Assembly: GCF_017916275.1 (NCBI RefSeq)
Contig: NZ_JAFMST010000010.1
Location: 64,726-128,725 of the forward strand
DNA from: Rubellimicrobium arenae
GTDB lineage: Bacteria > Pseudomonadota > Alphaproteobacteria > Rhodobacterales > Rhodobacteraceae
DNA length: 64,000 bases
Reading direction: 5' to 3'
In this document: positions 18,342 to 27,065 of the stretch, one piece after another
Position numbering within the stretch: position 1 is the stretch's first letter
How the letters are laid out: each line of letters starts with the position of its first letter
The notes under the pieces: model-generated
Told to the model about the DNA's origin: nothing
What the model saw: the letters and a program-made list of their open reading frames with translations, nothing else
Databases searched by the model: none
Translations under genes and position numbers: made by a program

Positions 18342-19331
18342 TCAGTTGGGGACCGCGGCGCGGGCCGCGGCGAGCCAGGAGTCGTATTCCGCCTGATGGG
18401 CGGCGATCCATTCGTCGGCGTGACGCTCGATGTCCTCGTCGCTGTCCTCGCCCGACGAGATGCGCAGGGCTTCGGCCGAGATGTCGTTGATGTCGATCGT
18501 TGCGGCCTCGAACAGGGCGCGCGCCGCCGGGTTCGCCTCGAGGAAGTCGTTGCGGGCGACGACGCGGATCGAGTCGACGGCGAAGCCCAGGTTCTTGCCC
18601 TCGAATTCCGTGTTGGCGGTCGCGCCGTCCGGCAGCGACGTATAGGGCACGGACAGCCATTCGGCGTCCCGGCCCGGGACCAGCTCGCCCGCGACCCAAT
18701 AGGGCGTCCAGGTGTAGTACAGGATCGACTGGCCGTTCTCGAGGCGGGCCATCGAATCGGCGATCATCGCCTGATAGGCGCCCTGGTTGTGGGTGACGGT
18801 GTCGCGCAGGCCATACTCGTCGAGGTGATGCTCGATGACGCGCTCGCAGCCCCAGCCGGGGATGCAGCCTGCGAGGTCCGCCTTGCCGTCGCCGTCGGCG
18901 TCGAAGCGCTTGGCGACCTCGGGGTCGGCAAGCTGGCTGAGATCGGTGATCCCGGCGTCGTAGCTGGCCTTGTCCACCATGTAGCCCTGGAGCGCGCCCT
19001 TGATGAGGGTGCCGACCTTGGTCAGCACGGCGTCGCCGCCCGCTTCCTGGAAGAAGGAGTCGTGGAGCACGTCCCAGCTCACCGCCGTGAAGTCGGCGTC
19101 GCCCGCGCCCACTGCGAGGTGGAGCGTCTGGTACTCCGCCTCGTCGGGCTCGGCGATGGTGTAGCCCAGGTCCTCGAGGGCCCGGAACAGGATCAGGTGC
19201 TGCATGTGCTCCTCGATCTGCACGGGCATGATCGGGCGCACGGTGACGCCTTCGCCGGGCTTGTCCTGCGCCAGGAGCGCGGACGGCGCGAGCGTCATCG
19301 CCAGGAGGGCGGCGAGCTTAAGCTGTTTCAT
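18342..19331 (-). CDS. proX: Glycine betaine/proline-betaine-type substrate-binding protein (ProX-like)
   Basis: This 329-residue periplasmic binding protein has a signal peptide (residues 1-21, ending SALLAQ). It shows the OpuAC/ProX hallmarks ADFTAVSWDVLHDSF, GCIPGWGCERVIEHHL and LYYTWTPYWV, the aromatic residues of which build the quaternary-ammonium cage in ProX. An acidic DADGDGKADL loop lies near residue 148. It overlaps the end of the permease gene by 14 bp, so the operon order is ATPase-permease-binding protein. The likely ligand is a trimethylammonium or dimethylammonium carboxylate such as glycine betaine or proline betaine, in line with the catabolic genes around it. Confidence 0.92.
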   Translation of the reverse strand: MKQLKLAALLAMTLAPSALLAQDKPGEGVTVRPIMPVQIEEHMQHLILFRALEDLGYTIAEPDEAEYQTLHLAVGAGDADFTAVSWDVLHDSFFQEAGGDAVLTKVGTLIKGALQGYMVDKASYDAGITDLSQLADPEVAKRFDADGDGKADLAGCIPGWGCERVIEHHLDEYGLRDTVTHNQGAYQAMIADSMARLENGQSILYYTWTPYWVAGELVPGRDAEWLSVPYTSLPDGATANTEFEGKNLGFAVDSIRVVARNDFLEANPAARALFEAATIDINDISAEALRISSGEDSDEDIERHADEWIAAHQAEYDSWLAAARAAVPN

Positions 19332-20307
19332 GGATCGTTTTCCCTGTTGTCTGCTTTTGGTCTTGTTCGTGATGTCCGCGTTGCCGGACGAGGTGGAGCA
19401 CGGCGCCGACCGGGCCGCTTTCCCACCAATGGTGATGCCCGCGCTCCCGCGTCGAACGGCCGAGCCCCTGGGTGATCCGGTCCAGCACGATGGCCAGGAT
19501 CACGATGCCAAGGCCGCCGACGATGGCCTTGCTCGCATCGAGCCGGCCCATGGCGCGCAGCACCTCGTTGCCGAGGCCCTTGACCGAGATCATCGAGGCG
19601 ATGACCACCATCGACAGCGACAGCATGATGGTCTGGTTGAGCCCGGCCAGGATCGTCGGCGCCGCGAGCGGCAGCTCGACCTTGGTCAGGATCTGCCGGG
19701 GCGTGGCCCCGAACGCGCGGGCGGCCTCGACGACCGAGGCGTTCACGCCGCGGATGCCGAGCGAGGTGAGGCGCACGATCGGCGGCAGGGCGAAGATGAT
19801 GGTGACGATCACGCCCGAGACGTTGCCGATGCCCATGAGCATCACGACCGGCACGAGGTACACGAAGGCCGGGATGGTCTGCATGGTGTCGAGGACGGGG
19901 CGCAGCGCCGCCTCGAACCTGTCGCTCTTGCCGGCAAGGATCCCGAGCGGCAGCCCGATGAGGACGCAGACGATCACCGACGCGATGACGATGGCGAGCG
20001 TCGTCATGGCCAGCGACCAGGCATCGGGCGTCAGGAAGCCGAGCACCAACAGGCAGCCTCCCACCAGGAGGGCGGTGCGCCGGCCGGCGGCCTGCCAGGC
20101 GATCAGGACGAGAAGCGCAAGCATCACGAGCGGCGGAACCGCCTGGAGCGTCGCTTCGATCCAGGTGATCAGGCCGTCGAGGACCCGCTTGAGCGGATCG
20201 ATCGCCGCACGGTGGCTGATGGCCCAGTGCTTGATGCCGTCGGCGCGGTCGGCGATGTCGAGATCGACCGAGCGGAACGGGTCCAGGATGTTGAATCCGT
20301 CTGCCAT
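19318..20307 (-). CDS. proW: Betaine ABC transporter permease (ProW-like)
   Basis: This 329-residue membrane protein has about seven hydrophobic segments and the binding-protein-dependent transport signature (ARAFGATPRQILTKVELPLAAPTILAGLNQT, spread over residues about 190-220). The N terminus (DPFRSVDLDIADRADGIKHW) resembles ProW. The C-terminal tail is unusually long and His/Gln-rich (HHHWW, then RQRGHHEQDQ) and reads into the next gene, so its last 5 codons overlap proX. The start overlaps the ATPase stop as TGATG. It forms the channel of the betaine importer with the flanking genes. Confidence 0.92.
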   Translation of the reverse strand: MADGFNILDPFRSVDLDIADRADGIKHWAISHRAAIDPLKRVLDGLITWIEATLQAVPPLVMLALLVLIAWQAAGRRTALLVGGCLLVLGFLTPDAWSLAMTTLAIVIASVIVCVLIGLPLGILAGKSDRFEAALRPVLDTMQTIPAFVYLVPVVMLMGIGNVSGVIVTIIFALPPIVRLTSLGIRGVNASVVEAARAFGATPRQILTKVELPLAAPTILAGLNQTIMLSLSMVVIASMISVKGLGNEVLRAMGRLDASKAIVGGLGIVILAIVLDRITQGLGRSTRERGHHHWWESGPVGAVLHLVRQRGHHEQDQKQTTGKTIHETA

Positions 20308-21398
20308 CAGGCTGCTCCTCGCATGGAAAGGGTGTTGGTTTCGGACCGTCCCTGAATCCCGCGCAGGAGCGCCCCCTTGGTGACGACGCCGAGCCGCTGG
20401 GCGCCTTCGGACACGAGGATCGGATGGTCGCTGCCGACGGCGAGGTCGACGAGCGCGTTGAGGGTGTCCCCCGGCCGGGCCACAGGCCAGCCCGCCGCGT
20501 CGAGAGGGCCGTTCTCGCGCTCGTAGAGGCCGAGCGGCTGCATGATGCGGCCGGCCGTGACCAGGTCGAGCTTGGAGATGCCGGCCACGAAGTCGGCGAC
20601 GTAGGCGTCGGCGGGACGAGTCACGATCTCCTCGGGCGTGCCGACCTGCACCAGCACCCCGTCCTTCATGATCGCGATGCGGTGGCCGATGCGGATCGCC
20701 TCGTCCAGGTCGTGGGTGATGAAGACCGTGGTCTTGTGCATCCGCGCCGCGAGATCGATGAACACGTCTTGGAGCTGCCGCCGGATCAGCGGGTCGAGCG
20801 CCGAGAAGGGCTCGTCCATCAGCAGGATGGACGGGTCGGCGGCGATCGCGCGGGCCAGGCCCACGCGCTGCTGCATCCCGCCCGAAAGCTCGTCGGGGTA
20901 CTTCGCCTCCCAGCCCGTGAGGTCCACCGCATCGATGGCCCGTGCCGCGATCCGGGCGCGTTCCTCGTCGGGTCGGCCCCGCACCTCGAGCGAGAAGGCC
21001 ACGTTGTCGCGCACGGTGCGGTGCGGCATCAGGGCCATGTTCTGGAAGACCATCCCGATCTGTTCGGCCCGAAGCGCCCGCAGGTCGCGGGCGTTCATGG
21101 CCGAAACGTTGCGGCCCTCGATGTGGATGGTGCCGTGGGTGGGCTCGATCAGGCGGTTGATATGGCGGATCAGGGTCGACTTGCCCGATCCCGACAGCCC
21201 CATGATGCAGAAGATCTCGCCCCGCCCGACGGTGAAGCTGGCGTCCCTGACGCCGACGACGCAGCCGAAGCGGTCGCGAACCTCCGCCTTGGAAAGGTTG
21301 TCCCTGAGGATCGCCTCCATCGCCTGACGGGCCCGGGACCCGAACACCTTCCAGATGTTCCGGACCTCGATGGCGACGCTTCGTTCCGTTGTGGCCAT
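20307..21398 (-). CDS. proV: Betaine ABC transporter ATPase (ProV-like)
   Basis: This 363-residue ATPase of the OpuA/ProV type has the family N-terminal motif EVRNIWKVFG and a Walker A, GLSGSGKST. The signature is LSGGMQQRVGLARA, Walker B is ILLMDEPFSALDP, and a C-terminal extension carries a CBS-like segment (ILVSEGAQRLGVVTKGALL) that in ProV/OpuA senses ionic conditions. A purine-rich GAGGGAGAG about 7 bases before the ATG at 21398 selects this start. The gene leads the V-W-X operon and is transcribed away from the GntR regulator, with an inverted repeat between them. Confidence 0.93.
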   Translation of the reverse strand: MATTERSVAIEVRNIWKVFGSRARQAMEAILRDNLSKAEVRDRFGCVVGVRDASFTVGRGEIFCIMGLSGSGKSTLIRHINRLIEPTHGTIHIEGRNVSAMNARDLRALRAEQIGMVFQNMALMPHRTVRDNVAFSLEVRGRPDEERARIAARAIDAVDLTGWEAKYPDELSGGMQQRVGLARAIAADPSILLMDEPFSALDPLIRRQLQDVFIDLAARMHKTTVFITHDLDEAIRIGHRIAIMKDGVLVQVGTPEEIVTRPADAYVADFVAGISKLDLVTAGRIMQPLGLYERENGPLDAAGWPVARPGDTLNALVDLAVGSDHPILVSEGAQRLGVVTKGALLRGIQGRSETNTLSMRGAA

Positions 21399-21443
21399 GC
21401 GCGAGCTCTCCCTCTGCGACCCGAGCAGCATGGAAAACTACTG

Positions 21444-21458
21444 TAGACTATTTGTCTA
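21444..21458. promoter_or_regulatory. Inverted repeat TAGAC-N5-GTCTA, probable GntR operator
   Basis: A perfect 5+5 inverted repeat with a 5-bp AT-rich spacer (TATTT) lies in the 128-bp region between the divergent proV and gntR starts. It sits in an AT-rich patch likely to contain promoters. FadR-type GntR proteins bind short inverted repeats of this size, and binding here could co-regulate the importer and the catabolic genes. Confidence 0.55.
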
Positions 21459-21526
21459 TCCTCTGGCTACTATGATCTTGCATCTTCGACCGCGAAGAGC
21501 GATTGCCACCCAAAAAGGGGAGCGCC

Positions 21527-22240
21527 ATGGCCGACACGAGCCGGAGCCGCAAGGCAAACTGCGCCGAGGACCTGCGGCGGCGCATCCTGACGCAGGAGCT
21601 CGAGCCGGGCAGCACGCTCGATGAAACCGAGCTCGCCGCAGCCTACGAGATGTCGCGGCCGCCCCTGCGCGAGACGCTGCGCCAGCTTGCGGGGGAGGGT
21701 TACGTCGTCCTGCGCGAGAACCGGGCGGCGCAGGTCGCGCCGATGTCGCACAAGTCCCTGCGCAACTTCTTCGTCGTGGCGCCGATGATCTATTCGGCGG
21801 TGAGCCGGCTCGCCGCCCTCCATGCGACGCGGGCCCAGGTCGATCGTCTCAGGGCGCTCCAGGCCCAGTTCCGCGCCGCCATCCGCGAGGGGGACACGGC
21901 GGGCCGGGCGCTCACCAACGAACGGTTCCACGCCCTTATCGGCGAGATGGCCGACAACGAATACCTGCTGCCGAGCCTCCGGCGGCTGCTCATCGACCAT
22001 ACGCGGATCGGGATGACCTTCTATTCGTCCCGCAATCGGTCGCTGGCCTCTCGTCAGGAGGTGGCGGCCGATCAGCACGACCAGTTCATCGACCTCATCG
22101 AAGCGGGGGACGCCGACGGCGCCGCCGCGCTCGCCATCGCCCACTGGGAGCTTTCCCGGGCCGAGATCGAGAGCTTTGTAACGCCCCCGGGGCTCGACAT
22201 TCCGCTCGGCGCAAGCCCGAGCGCGAGGGAGACAGCATGA
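21527..22240 (+). CDS. GntR-family regulator, FadR/FCD subfamily
   Basis: This 237-residue regulator has an N-terminal winged helix (LRRRILTQELEPGSTLDETELAAAYEMSRPPLRETLRQLAGEGYVV, split over residues 17-62). A C-terminal all-helical FCD domain has metal-binding-type residues (NERFHALIGEMADN and a later DQHDQFIDLIEAGD). The ATG at 21527 follows GGGGAG by four bases, so the upstream ATG at 21503 is not needed. The gene overlaps the downstream DapA-type gene in an ATGA and is divergent from proVWX, so it probably senses the imported compound or a breakdown product and controls both units. Confidence 0.92.
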   Translation: MADTSRSRKANCAEDLRRRILTQELEPGSTLDETELAAAYEMSRPPLRETLRQLAGEGYVVLRENRAAQVAPMSHKSLRNFFVVAPMIYSAVSRLAALHATRAQVDRLRALQAQFRAAIREGDTAGRALTNERFHALIGEMADNEYLLPSLRRLLIDHTRIGMTFYSSRNRSLASRQEVAADQHDQFIDLIEAGDADGAAALAIAHWELSRAEIESFVTPPGLDIPLGASPSARETA

Positions 22241-23178
22241 AGTTCGAAGGGATCTACACGCCCGCCGTCACGCCGCACCGCGAGGATGGCTCGATCGACC
22301 GCGACGGCTTCGTGGCCATGATCGACTACCTCGCCGCAGCCGGCGTCCACGGCATCATCATCGGCGGCTCGACGGGCGAGTACTATGCCCAGTCGCTCGA
22401 GGAGCGCGAGGAGCTCGCGGCTCTGGCCAAGGACGCGATCGCTGGACGCACGGCGCTGATCGTGGGCACGGGCGCGATCAAGCAGGAGGACTCGATCCGC
22501 ATGGCCGGCTTTGCGGCAAGGCTGGGGGCGGATGCGATCCTCGTGGGCTCGCCGCCCTACGCGGTGCCGACCGAACGCGAGAACGCGCTCAACGCGCTGG
22601 CGATCGACCGCGCGGCCGACCTGCCGATCATGCTCTACAACTACCCCGGCCGCATGGGCGTCAACATGGGCGAGGAGTTCCTCGACCGCGTGGGCCGGTC
22701 GCGGAACTTCCAGTCGATCAAGGAAAGCTCGGGGGACGTGAACCGCATCCACCTGCTGGCCCGGGACTACCCGCATATCCAGATGTCCTGCGGGATGGAC
22801 GACCAGGCGCTCGAGTTCTTCGCCTGGGGGGCGCAGAGCTGGGTCTGCGGCGGATCGAACTTCCTGCCGCACGAGCACATCGCGCTCTGGCAGGCCTGCG
22901 CCGTGGAGGGCGACTTCGCCAAGGGCCGCCGGATCATGTCCGCGATGATGCCGCTCATGCGCGTGCTCGAGCAGGGGGGCAAGTTCATCCAGTGCATCAA
23001 GCACGGGGTGGAGATGAACGGCCTCCGGTCCGGGCCGCCCCGGCCGCCGCTCAAGGCGCTCAACAAGGACGACAAGCGCGAGCTGGAGCAGGTCGTGCGC
23101 GTGCTCAAGGCGACCGTCGCCGCCATCCTGGCCGAAGGCTCGGCCGTCACCCCCCTGCGCGCGGAGGCCGCGGAATGA
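22237..23178 (+). CDS. DapA-family lyase/deaminase (dihydrodipicolinate synthase-like)
   Basis: This 313-residue class I aldolase-type TIM barrel has Schiff-base Lys162 in SIKESSGD, the catalytic Tyr134 in YNYPGR and the GGSTGE loop (residues 43-48). The superfamily includes DHDPS, N-acetylneuraminate lyase, KDG aldolase and 1-pyrroline-4-hydroxy-2-carboxylate deaminase of hydroxyproline catabolism. The genomic setting, in an ATGA-coupled chain with an aldehyde dehydrogenase and near an HpbD-like epimerase, favours the hydroxyproline-type deaminase or a related 2-oxo-acid aldolase over lysine biosynthesis. The exact reaction cannot be decided from sequence. No residue expected for catalysis is missing. 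Confidence 0.85.
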   Translation: MKFEGIYTPAVTPHREDGSIDRDGFVAMIDYLAAAGVHGIIIGGSTGEYYAQSLEEREELAALAKDAIAGRTALIVGTGAIKQEDSIRMAGFAARLGADAILVGSPPYAVPTERENALNALAIDRAADLPIMLYNYPGRMGVNMGEEFLDRVGRSRNFQSIKESSGDVNRIHLLARDYPHIQMSCGMDDQALEFFAWGAQSWVCGGSNFLPHEHIALWQACAVEGDFAKGRRIMSAMMPLMRVLEQGGKFIQCIKHGVEMNGLRSGPPRPPLKALNKDDKRELEQVVRVLKATVAAILAEGSAVTPLRAEAAE

Positions 23179-24677
23179 ACGCCCTGCTAACCATCGACGA
23201 CTACTCGGCCATCGCCGCGACCGTGGTGCCGCCGACCGGAGCCTTCATCGACGGGTCCTTCCGTCCGGCGGTCTCGGGCAAGACCTTCCAGACCGTGAAC
23301 CCGGCGACGGGCGACGTCCTGGCCGAGGTCGCCTCCTGCGAGGCCGCCGACGTGGACTTCGCGGTCCAGAAGGCCCGCGAGGCCTTCGACGACGGGCGCT
23401 GGTCCCGGCTCCACCCCGGCGCGCGCAAGGAAGTCCTGATCCGGCTCGCCAAGCTGATGACGCGCAACGCGCGCGAGCTCGCGGTGCTGGAAAGCCTCGA
23501 TTCCGGCAAGCCGATCTATGACTGCGAGACGGTGGACATCCCCGAGACGATCCATGTGCTCAAGTGGCACGCAGAGCTGATCGACAAGATCTACGACCAG
23601 GTCTCGCCCGCCTCGGACGACCACATCGCCATGATCCTGCGCGAGCCGGTGGGCGTCGTGGGCCTGGTGCTGCCCTGGAACTTTCCGCTGCTGATGCTGG
23701 CCTGGAAGATCGGGCCGGCGCTGGCCTCGGGCTGCTCGGTGATCGTGAAGCCGGCGTCGGAGACCTCGCTCACCGCGCTGCGCGTGGCGGAGCTGGCCAT
23801 GGAGGCCGGGCTGCCCGCGGGCGTCCTGAACGTCGTGCCGGGCTCGGGCCGCGGCGCGGGCGAGCCCTTGGGCCGCCACATGGACGTGGACATGGTGAGC
23901 TTCACCGGATCGACGGCCACGGGGCGGCGCTTCCTGTCGTATTCGGCCGAGTCGAACCTCAAGGAGGTCGTCCTTGAGATGGGGGGCAAGAATCCCGCCG
24001 TGGTGCTCGATGATGCCGAGAACCTGGACCGCGTGGCGGCCCATATCGTCAACGGCGCCTTCTGGAACATGGGCGAGAACTGCTCGGCCGCCTCGCGCCT
24101 GATCGTGCAGAACGGCATCAAGGAGGAGCTCCTCGATCGTGTTCTCGCCCATGCCCGCGAATGGCCGATGGGCAACCCCCTCGACCCGCGCAACCGGGTG
24201 GGCGCCCTCGTGAGCCAGTCGCATTTCGCCAAGGTCTCCTCCTATCTCGGTGGGGCCGACCGGGTGCTGATGGGCGGAGGGACCCAGGGCGGCGCCTTCG
24301 TGGAGCCCACGATCCTGGAGGTCGGCGACCCCAAGGCGCTCCCGGCCCGCGAAGAGATCTTCGGGCCGATCCTGTCGGTCCTGACCGTGGGCAGCTTCGA
24401 CGAGGCGATCCGGCTCGCCAACGACACGGATTACGGCCTTGCGGCATCGATCTTCACGTCCAACGTGAAGAAGGCCATCCGAGGGGCGCGGGCGATCCGC
24501 GCGGGTACAGTGACGGTGAACAGCTTCGGCGAGGGGGACATCACGACGCCCTTCGGCGGCTACAAGCAGTCGGGCTTCGGGGGGCGCGACAACGGCATCC
24601 ACGCGCACGACCAGTATACGCAGCTCAAGACGATCTGGGTGGACCTCAGCGACGACGCCGACGAGGCGGTGGACTGA
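23175..24677 (+). CDS. NAD(P)-dependent aldehyde dehydrogenase
   Basis: This 500-residue aldehyde dehydrogenase has the catalytic Cys in NMGENCSAASR, the general base Glu in LEMGGKNP, the cofactor loop FTGSTATGRR and PWNFPLLM. It most resembles the PuuC/betaine-aldehyde type that oxidises amino-aldehydes and semialdehydes. The ATG at 23175 overlaps the DapA stop (ATGA) and the frame above it is an artefact of the DapA coding region. In this operon it would oxidise a semialdehyde such as 2-oxoglutarate semialdehyde if the DapA homologue is a pyrroline-carboxylate deaminase. Other aldehydes are possible. Confidence 0.9.
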   Translation: MNALLTIDDYSAIAATVVPPTGAFIDGSFRPAVSGKTFQTVNPATGDVLAEVASCEAADVDFAVQKAREAFDDGRWSRLHPGARKEVLIRLAKLMTRNARELAVLESLDSGKPIYDCETVDIPETIHVLKWHAELIDKIYDQVSPASDDHIAMILREPVGVVGLVLPWNFPLLMLAWKIGPALASGCSVIVKPASETSLTALRVAELAMEAGLPAGVLNVVPGSGRGAGEPLGRHMDVDMVSFTGSTATGRRFLSYSAESNLKEVVLEMGGKNPAVVLDDAENLDRVAAHIVNGAFWNMGENCSAASRLIVQNGIKEELLDRVLAHAREWPMGNPLDPRNRVGALVSQSHFAKVSSYLGGADRVLMGGGTQGGAFVEPTILEVGDPKALPAREEIFGPILSVLTVGSFDEAIRLANDTDYGLAASIFTSNVKKAIRGARAIRAGTVTVNSFGEGDITTPFGGYKQSGFGGRDNGIHAHDQYTQLKTIWVDLSDDADEAVD

Positions 24678-24868
24678 GCCGCCCGGGGACAGGGAGCGTC
24701 CGCCGAGGATTCCATCAGCGCGGGGGAGGGGCGCCCTGGCAGGCCGCAGGACCTCTCCTGCAGGGACCACCCGGGCAGGCGGCCGGATCGGGCGCTCGGG
24801 CCTGGGCCCGCCACCCCTCCCGCCAGTCGGGCCGGGCGCCGGCCATCGAGACAAAGAGATTGACCCTC

Positions 24869-26290
24869 ATGACGAGCACATCGGGATCGGAACACTCGGC
24901 CTGGCCCCCGGCGTCGACCGCCCGGGCGCCCGCAAGCGGCACCCCGCGCGAACGCCGCGCCGTCCGGCTGCCGGTCCAGCGCGGGCCGGCCGCCTGGTCG
25001 GCCATCCTGCCAGGGCAGCCCGCCCCGGTGGCGGTCGACCGGGACATGACGGCGGACTTCGCGATCGTGGGCGGCGGCTTCGCCGGCCTCGCCGCCGCGC
25101 GCCGGCTGGCCCAGCTGAACCCCGGCGCGACGATCGTCGTGCTGGAGGCGGGGCGGCTGGCCGAGGGGGCCTCGGGGCGCAACTCGGGCTTCATGATCGA
25201 CCTGCCGCACGACATCGCGTCGGACGACTACTCCGGCCATGGCGCCGACGCGGACCGGGGGCAGATCGCGCTGAACCGCCATGCCATCGCCTTTGCGCGC
25301 GAGGCGGTCGACACCTACGGCGTCCCGGCGGACTACTTCGATCCGGCTGGAAAGGTGAACGGGGCCGCCAGCGAGTCGGCCGATGCGCTGAACCGCAGCT
25401 ACGCCCGGCACCTGACCGAGCTCGGCGAACCCTGCGAGAGGCTCGACAGCCAGGCCATGTTCGAGCTGACCGGCAGCCGCCATTACCTGTCGGGGCTTTA
25501 CACGCCGGGCACCGTGATGCTCCAGCCGGCGGGCTATGTCCGGTCCCTGGGCGAAGGGCTCCGGCGCGACGGGGTCCGGGTGTTCGAGACCTCGCCCGTG
25601 CGGGCGATGCGGCGCGAGGGGCGCTCCTGGGATCTCGCCACCTCGGGCGGGCGGGTCCGGGCGGGCAAGGTGATCCTGGCGAACAACGGCCACCTCGAGA
25701 GCCTCGGCTTCGAGAGCCGCCGGCTCATGCACGTCTTCCTTTACGCGTCGATGACGGTGGAGCTCGATGCGGAGGCGCTGGGGCGCTTGGGAGGGCAGCC
25801 GCGGTGGGGCGTGACGCCGTCGGACCCGATGGGCACCACCATGCGCCGCATCGACACGGGGCAGGGGGGCAACCGGATCGTCACGCGAACCTGCGCCACC
25901 TTCGAGCCGGGCATGGAGCCGACCGAGTCGAGCCTGCGTCGCACCGCGGCGGTCCACCGCGAGAAGTTCGAAGCCCGCTTCCCCCTGCTCAGGGGCGTGG
26001 ACATGGAGCACACCTGGGCCGGGCATCTCTGCCTGAGCCGCAATGGCGTGTCCGTGATGAAGCAGCTGGAGGAGGGGCTCTGGTCCGCCTGCGTCTGCAA
26101 CGGCCTTGGGACGACGCGGAGCACGCTGACCGGGATCGGTGCGGCGGAACTCGCCTCGGGGGTCGAAAGCGACGTGACGCGCCATTTCCTGACCGAGCCG
26201 CAGCCGACCAAGCTGCCCCCGCCCCCATTCTCGACCCTGGGCGCGAACGCCTATCTGCGTTGGAAGGAATGGCGGGCGAGCCGGGAATGA
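24869..26290 (+). CDS. FAD-dependent amine/imino-acid oxidoreductase (PuuB-like)
   Basis: This 473-residue flavoprotein has a dinucleotide-binding GGGFAGLAAARRL motif (residues about 65-77), EAGRLAEGASGRNSGF (about 92-107) and a C-terminal GLGTTRSTLTGIGAAELASG, typical of the DAO/GlpD fold in gamma-glutamylputrescine oxidase-like enzymes. These enzymes oxidise secondary or primary amines to imines. The first 60 residues are Ala/Pro-rich and lie before the flavin domain. A later ATG at 25047 is possible, but the family N-terminal PAAWSAILPG segment argues for the long form. It is 191 bp downstream of the ALDH, perhaps in the same transcript. Convergent SDR genes follow after a hairpin. Confidence 0.87.
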   Translation: MTSTSGSEHSAWPPASTARAPASGTPRERRAVRLPVQRGPAAWSAILPGQPAPVAVDRDMTADFAIVGGGFAGLAAARRLAQLNPGATIVVLEAGRLAEGASGRNSGFMIDLPHDIASDDYSGHGADADRGQIALNRHAIAFAREAVDTYGVPADYFDPAGKVNGAASESADALNRSYARHLTELGEPCERLDSQAMFELTGSRHYLSGLYTPGTVMLQPAGYVRSLGEGLRRDGVRVFETSPVRAMRREGRSWDLATSGGRVRAGKVILANNGHLESLGFESRRLMHVFLYASMTVELDAEALGRLGGQPRWGVTPSDPMGTTMRRIDTGQGGNRIVTRTCATFEPGMEPTESSLRRTAAVHREKFEARFPLLRGVDMEHTWAGHLCLSRNGVSVMKQLEEGLWSACVCNGLGTTRSTLTGIGAAELASGVESDVTRHFLTEPQPTKLPPPPFSTLGANAYLRWKEWRASRE

Positions 26291-26297
26291 TCCGAGG

Positions 26298-26322
26298 GGG
26301 GAGGGGCCGACGGACCCTCCCC
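26298..26322. terminator. Bidirectional terminator hairpin
   Basis: There is a perfect 8-bp stem GGGGAGGG and CCCTCCCC with a 9-nt loop, extended by two G-T wobbles, in the 40-bp gap between convergent stop codons at 26290 and 26331. On the plus strand it is followed by TTCC. Position and symmetry fit a shared terminator. Confidence 0.65.
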
Positions 26323-26330
26323 TTCCGGTC

Positions 26331-27065
26331 TCAGGGCAGGGGCAGCTTCACCATGCGCCCGCCGTCCACGACATAAGTCTGCCCGGCGACGAAGCCCGAT
26401 TCCTCGGAGGCGAGCCAGGCCACCATCGCGGCCACGTCCTCGGGGCGCCCCGTCCGGCCCACAGGGTGAATGCGGCCGATCTGGCGGCGGACGGCGGCGG
26501 GGTCGGGCATCGATTCGATGTAGGCCTCGGACAAGTCCGTATCGATCCAGCCGGGCGCCACGGCGTTGCAGCGGATCCCCTCGGCCCCGTGGTCCACGGC
26601 GATGGCGCGGGTGAGGCCGTGGAGCCCCGCCTTGGTGGCGCTGTAGGCGGCGTGGAGCGGGTTGCACCCGATCCCCTCGATCGAGCCGATGTTGACGATG
26701 GCGCCCCGCGTCGCCCGCAACTGCGGCAGCGCCGCCTGGATGAGCAGGAACGGCGCGGTCAGGTTGACCCGGATCATCCGCTCCCAGGCCTCAAGGGCCA
26801 TGTCCTCGGCGCGCGCCTCCTGCATGAAGCCCGCGTTGTTGACGAGGATGTCGAGCCGGCCCGCGCGGGCCACGATCTCGGCGATCACCCGCGCGGGGGC
26901 CTCGCTGTCGGCGAGGTCCGCCTCGATGCCCTCGAACTCCGGGTCCTCGCCCCGCTGCGCCGTGAACACCCGCGCCCCATCGTCGCGCAGCCGCCGGGCG
27001 ATGGCCTGCCCGATCCCCATCCGCCCGCCGGTGACGAGGGCGACCTTTCCGTCGAGGCGGCTCAT
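26331..27065 (-). CDS. Short-chain dehydrogenase/reductase (SDR)
   Basis: This 244-residue classical SDR has the cofactor motif TGGRMGIG (residues about 12-19), NNAG (about 86) and the catalytic YSATK with an upstream Ser. It reads AEGIRCNAVAPGWIDTDL and ends in GQTYVVDGG, as usual for NAD(P)-dependent alcohol or ketone dehydrogenases. It overlaps the next SDR in an ATGA. The pair lies in the minus-strand operon that ends the epimerase-containing run, so it probably handles a hydroxyl or keto intermediate of the same substrate. The specific reaction is unknown. Confidence 0.88.
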   Translation of the reverse strand: MSRLDGKVALVTGGRMGIGQAIARRLRDDGARVFTAQRGEDPEFEGIEADLADSEAPARVIAEIVARAGRLDILVNNAGFMQEARAEDMALEAWERMIRVNLTAPFLLIQAALPQLRATRGAIVNIGSIEGIGCNPLHAAYSATKAGLHGLTRAIAVDHGAEGIRCNAVAPGWIDTDLSEAYIESMPDPAAVRRQIGRIHPVGRTGRPEDVAAMVAWLASEESGFVAGQTYVVDGGRMVKLPLP

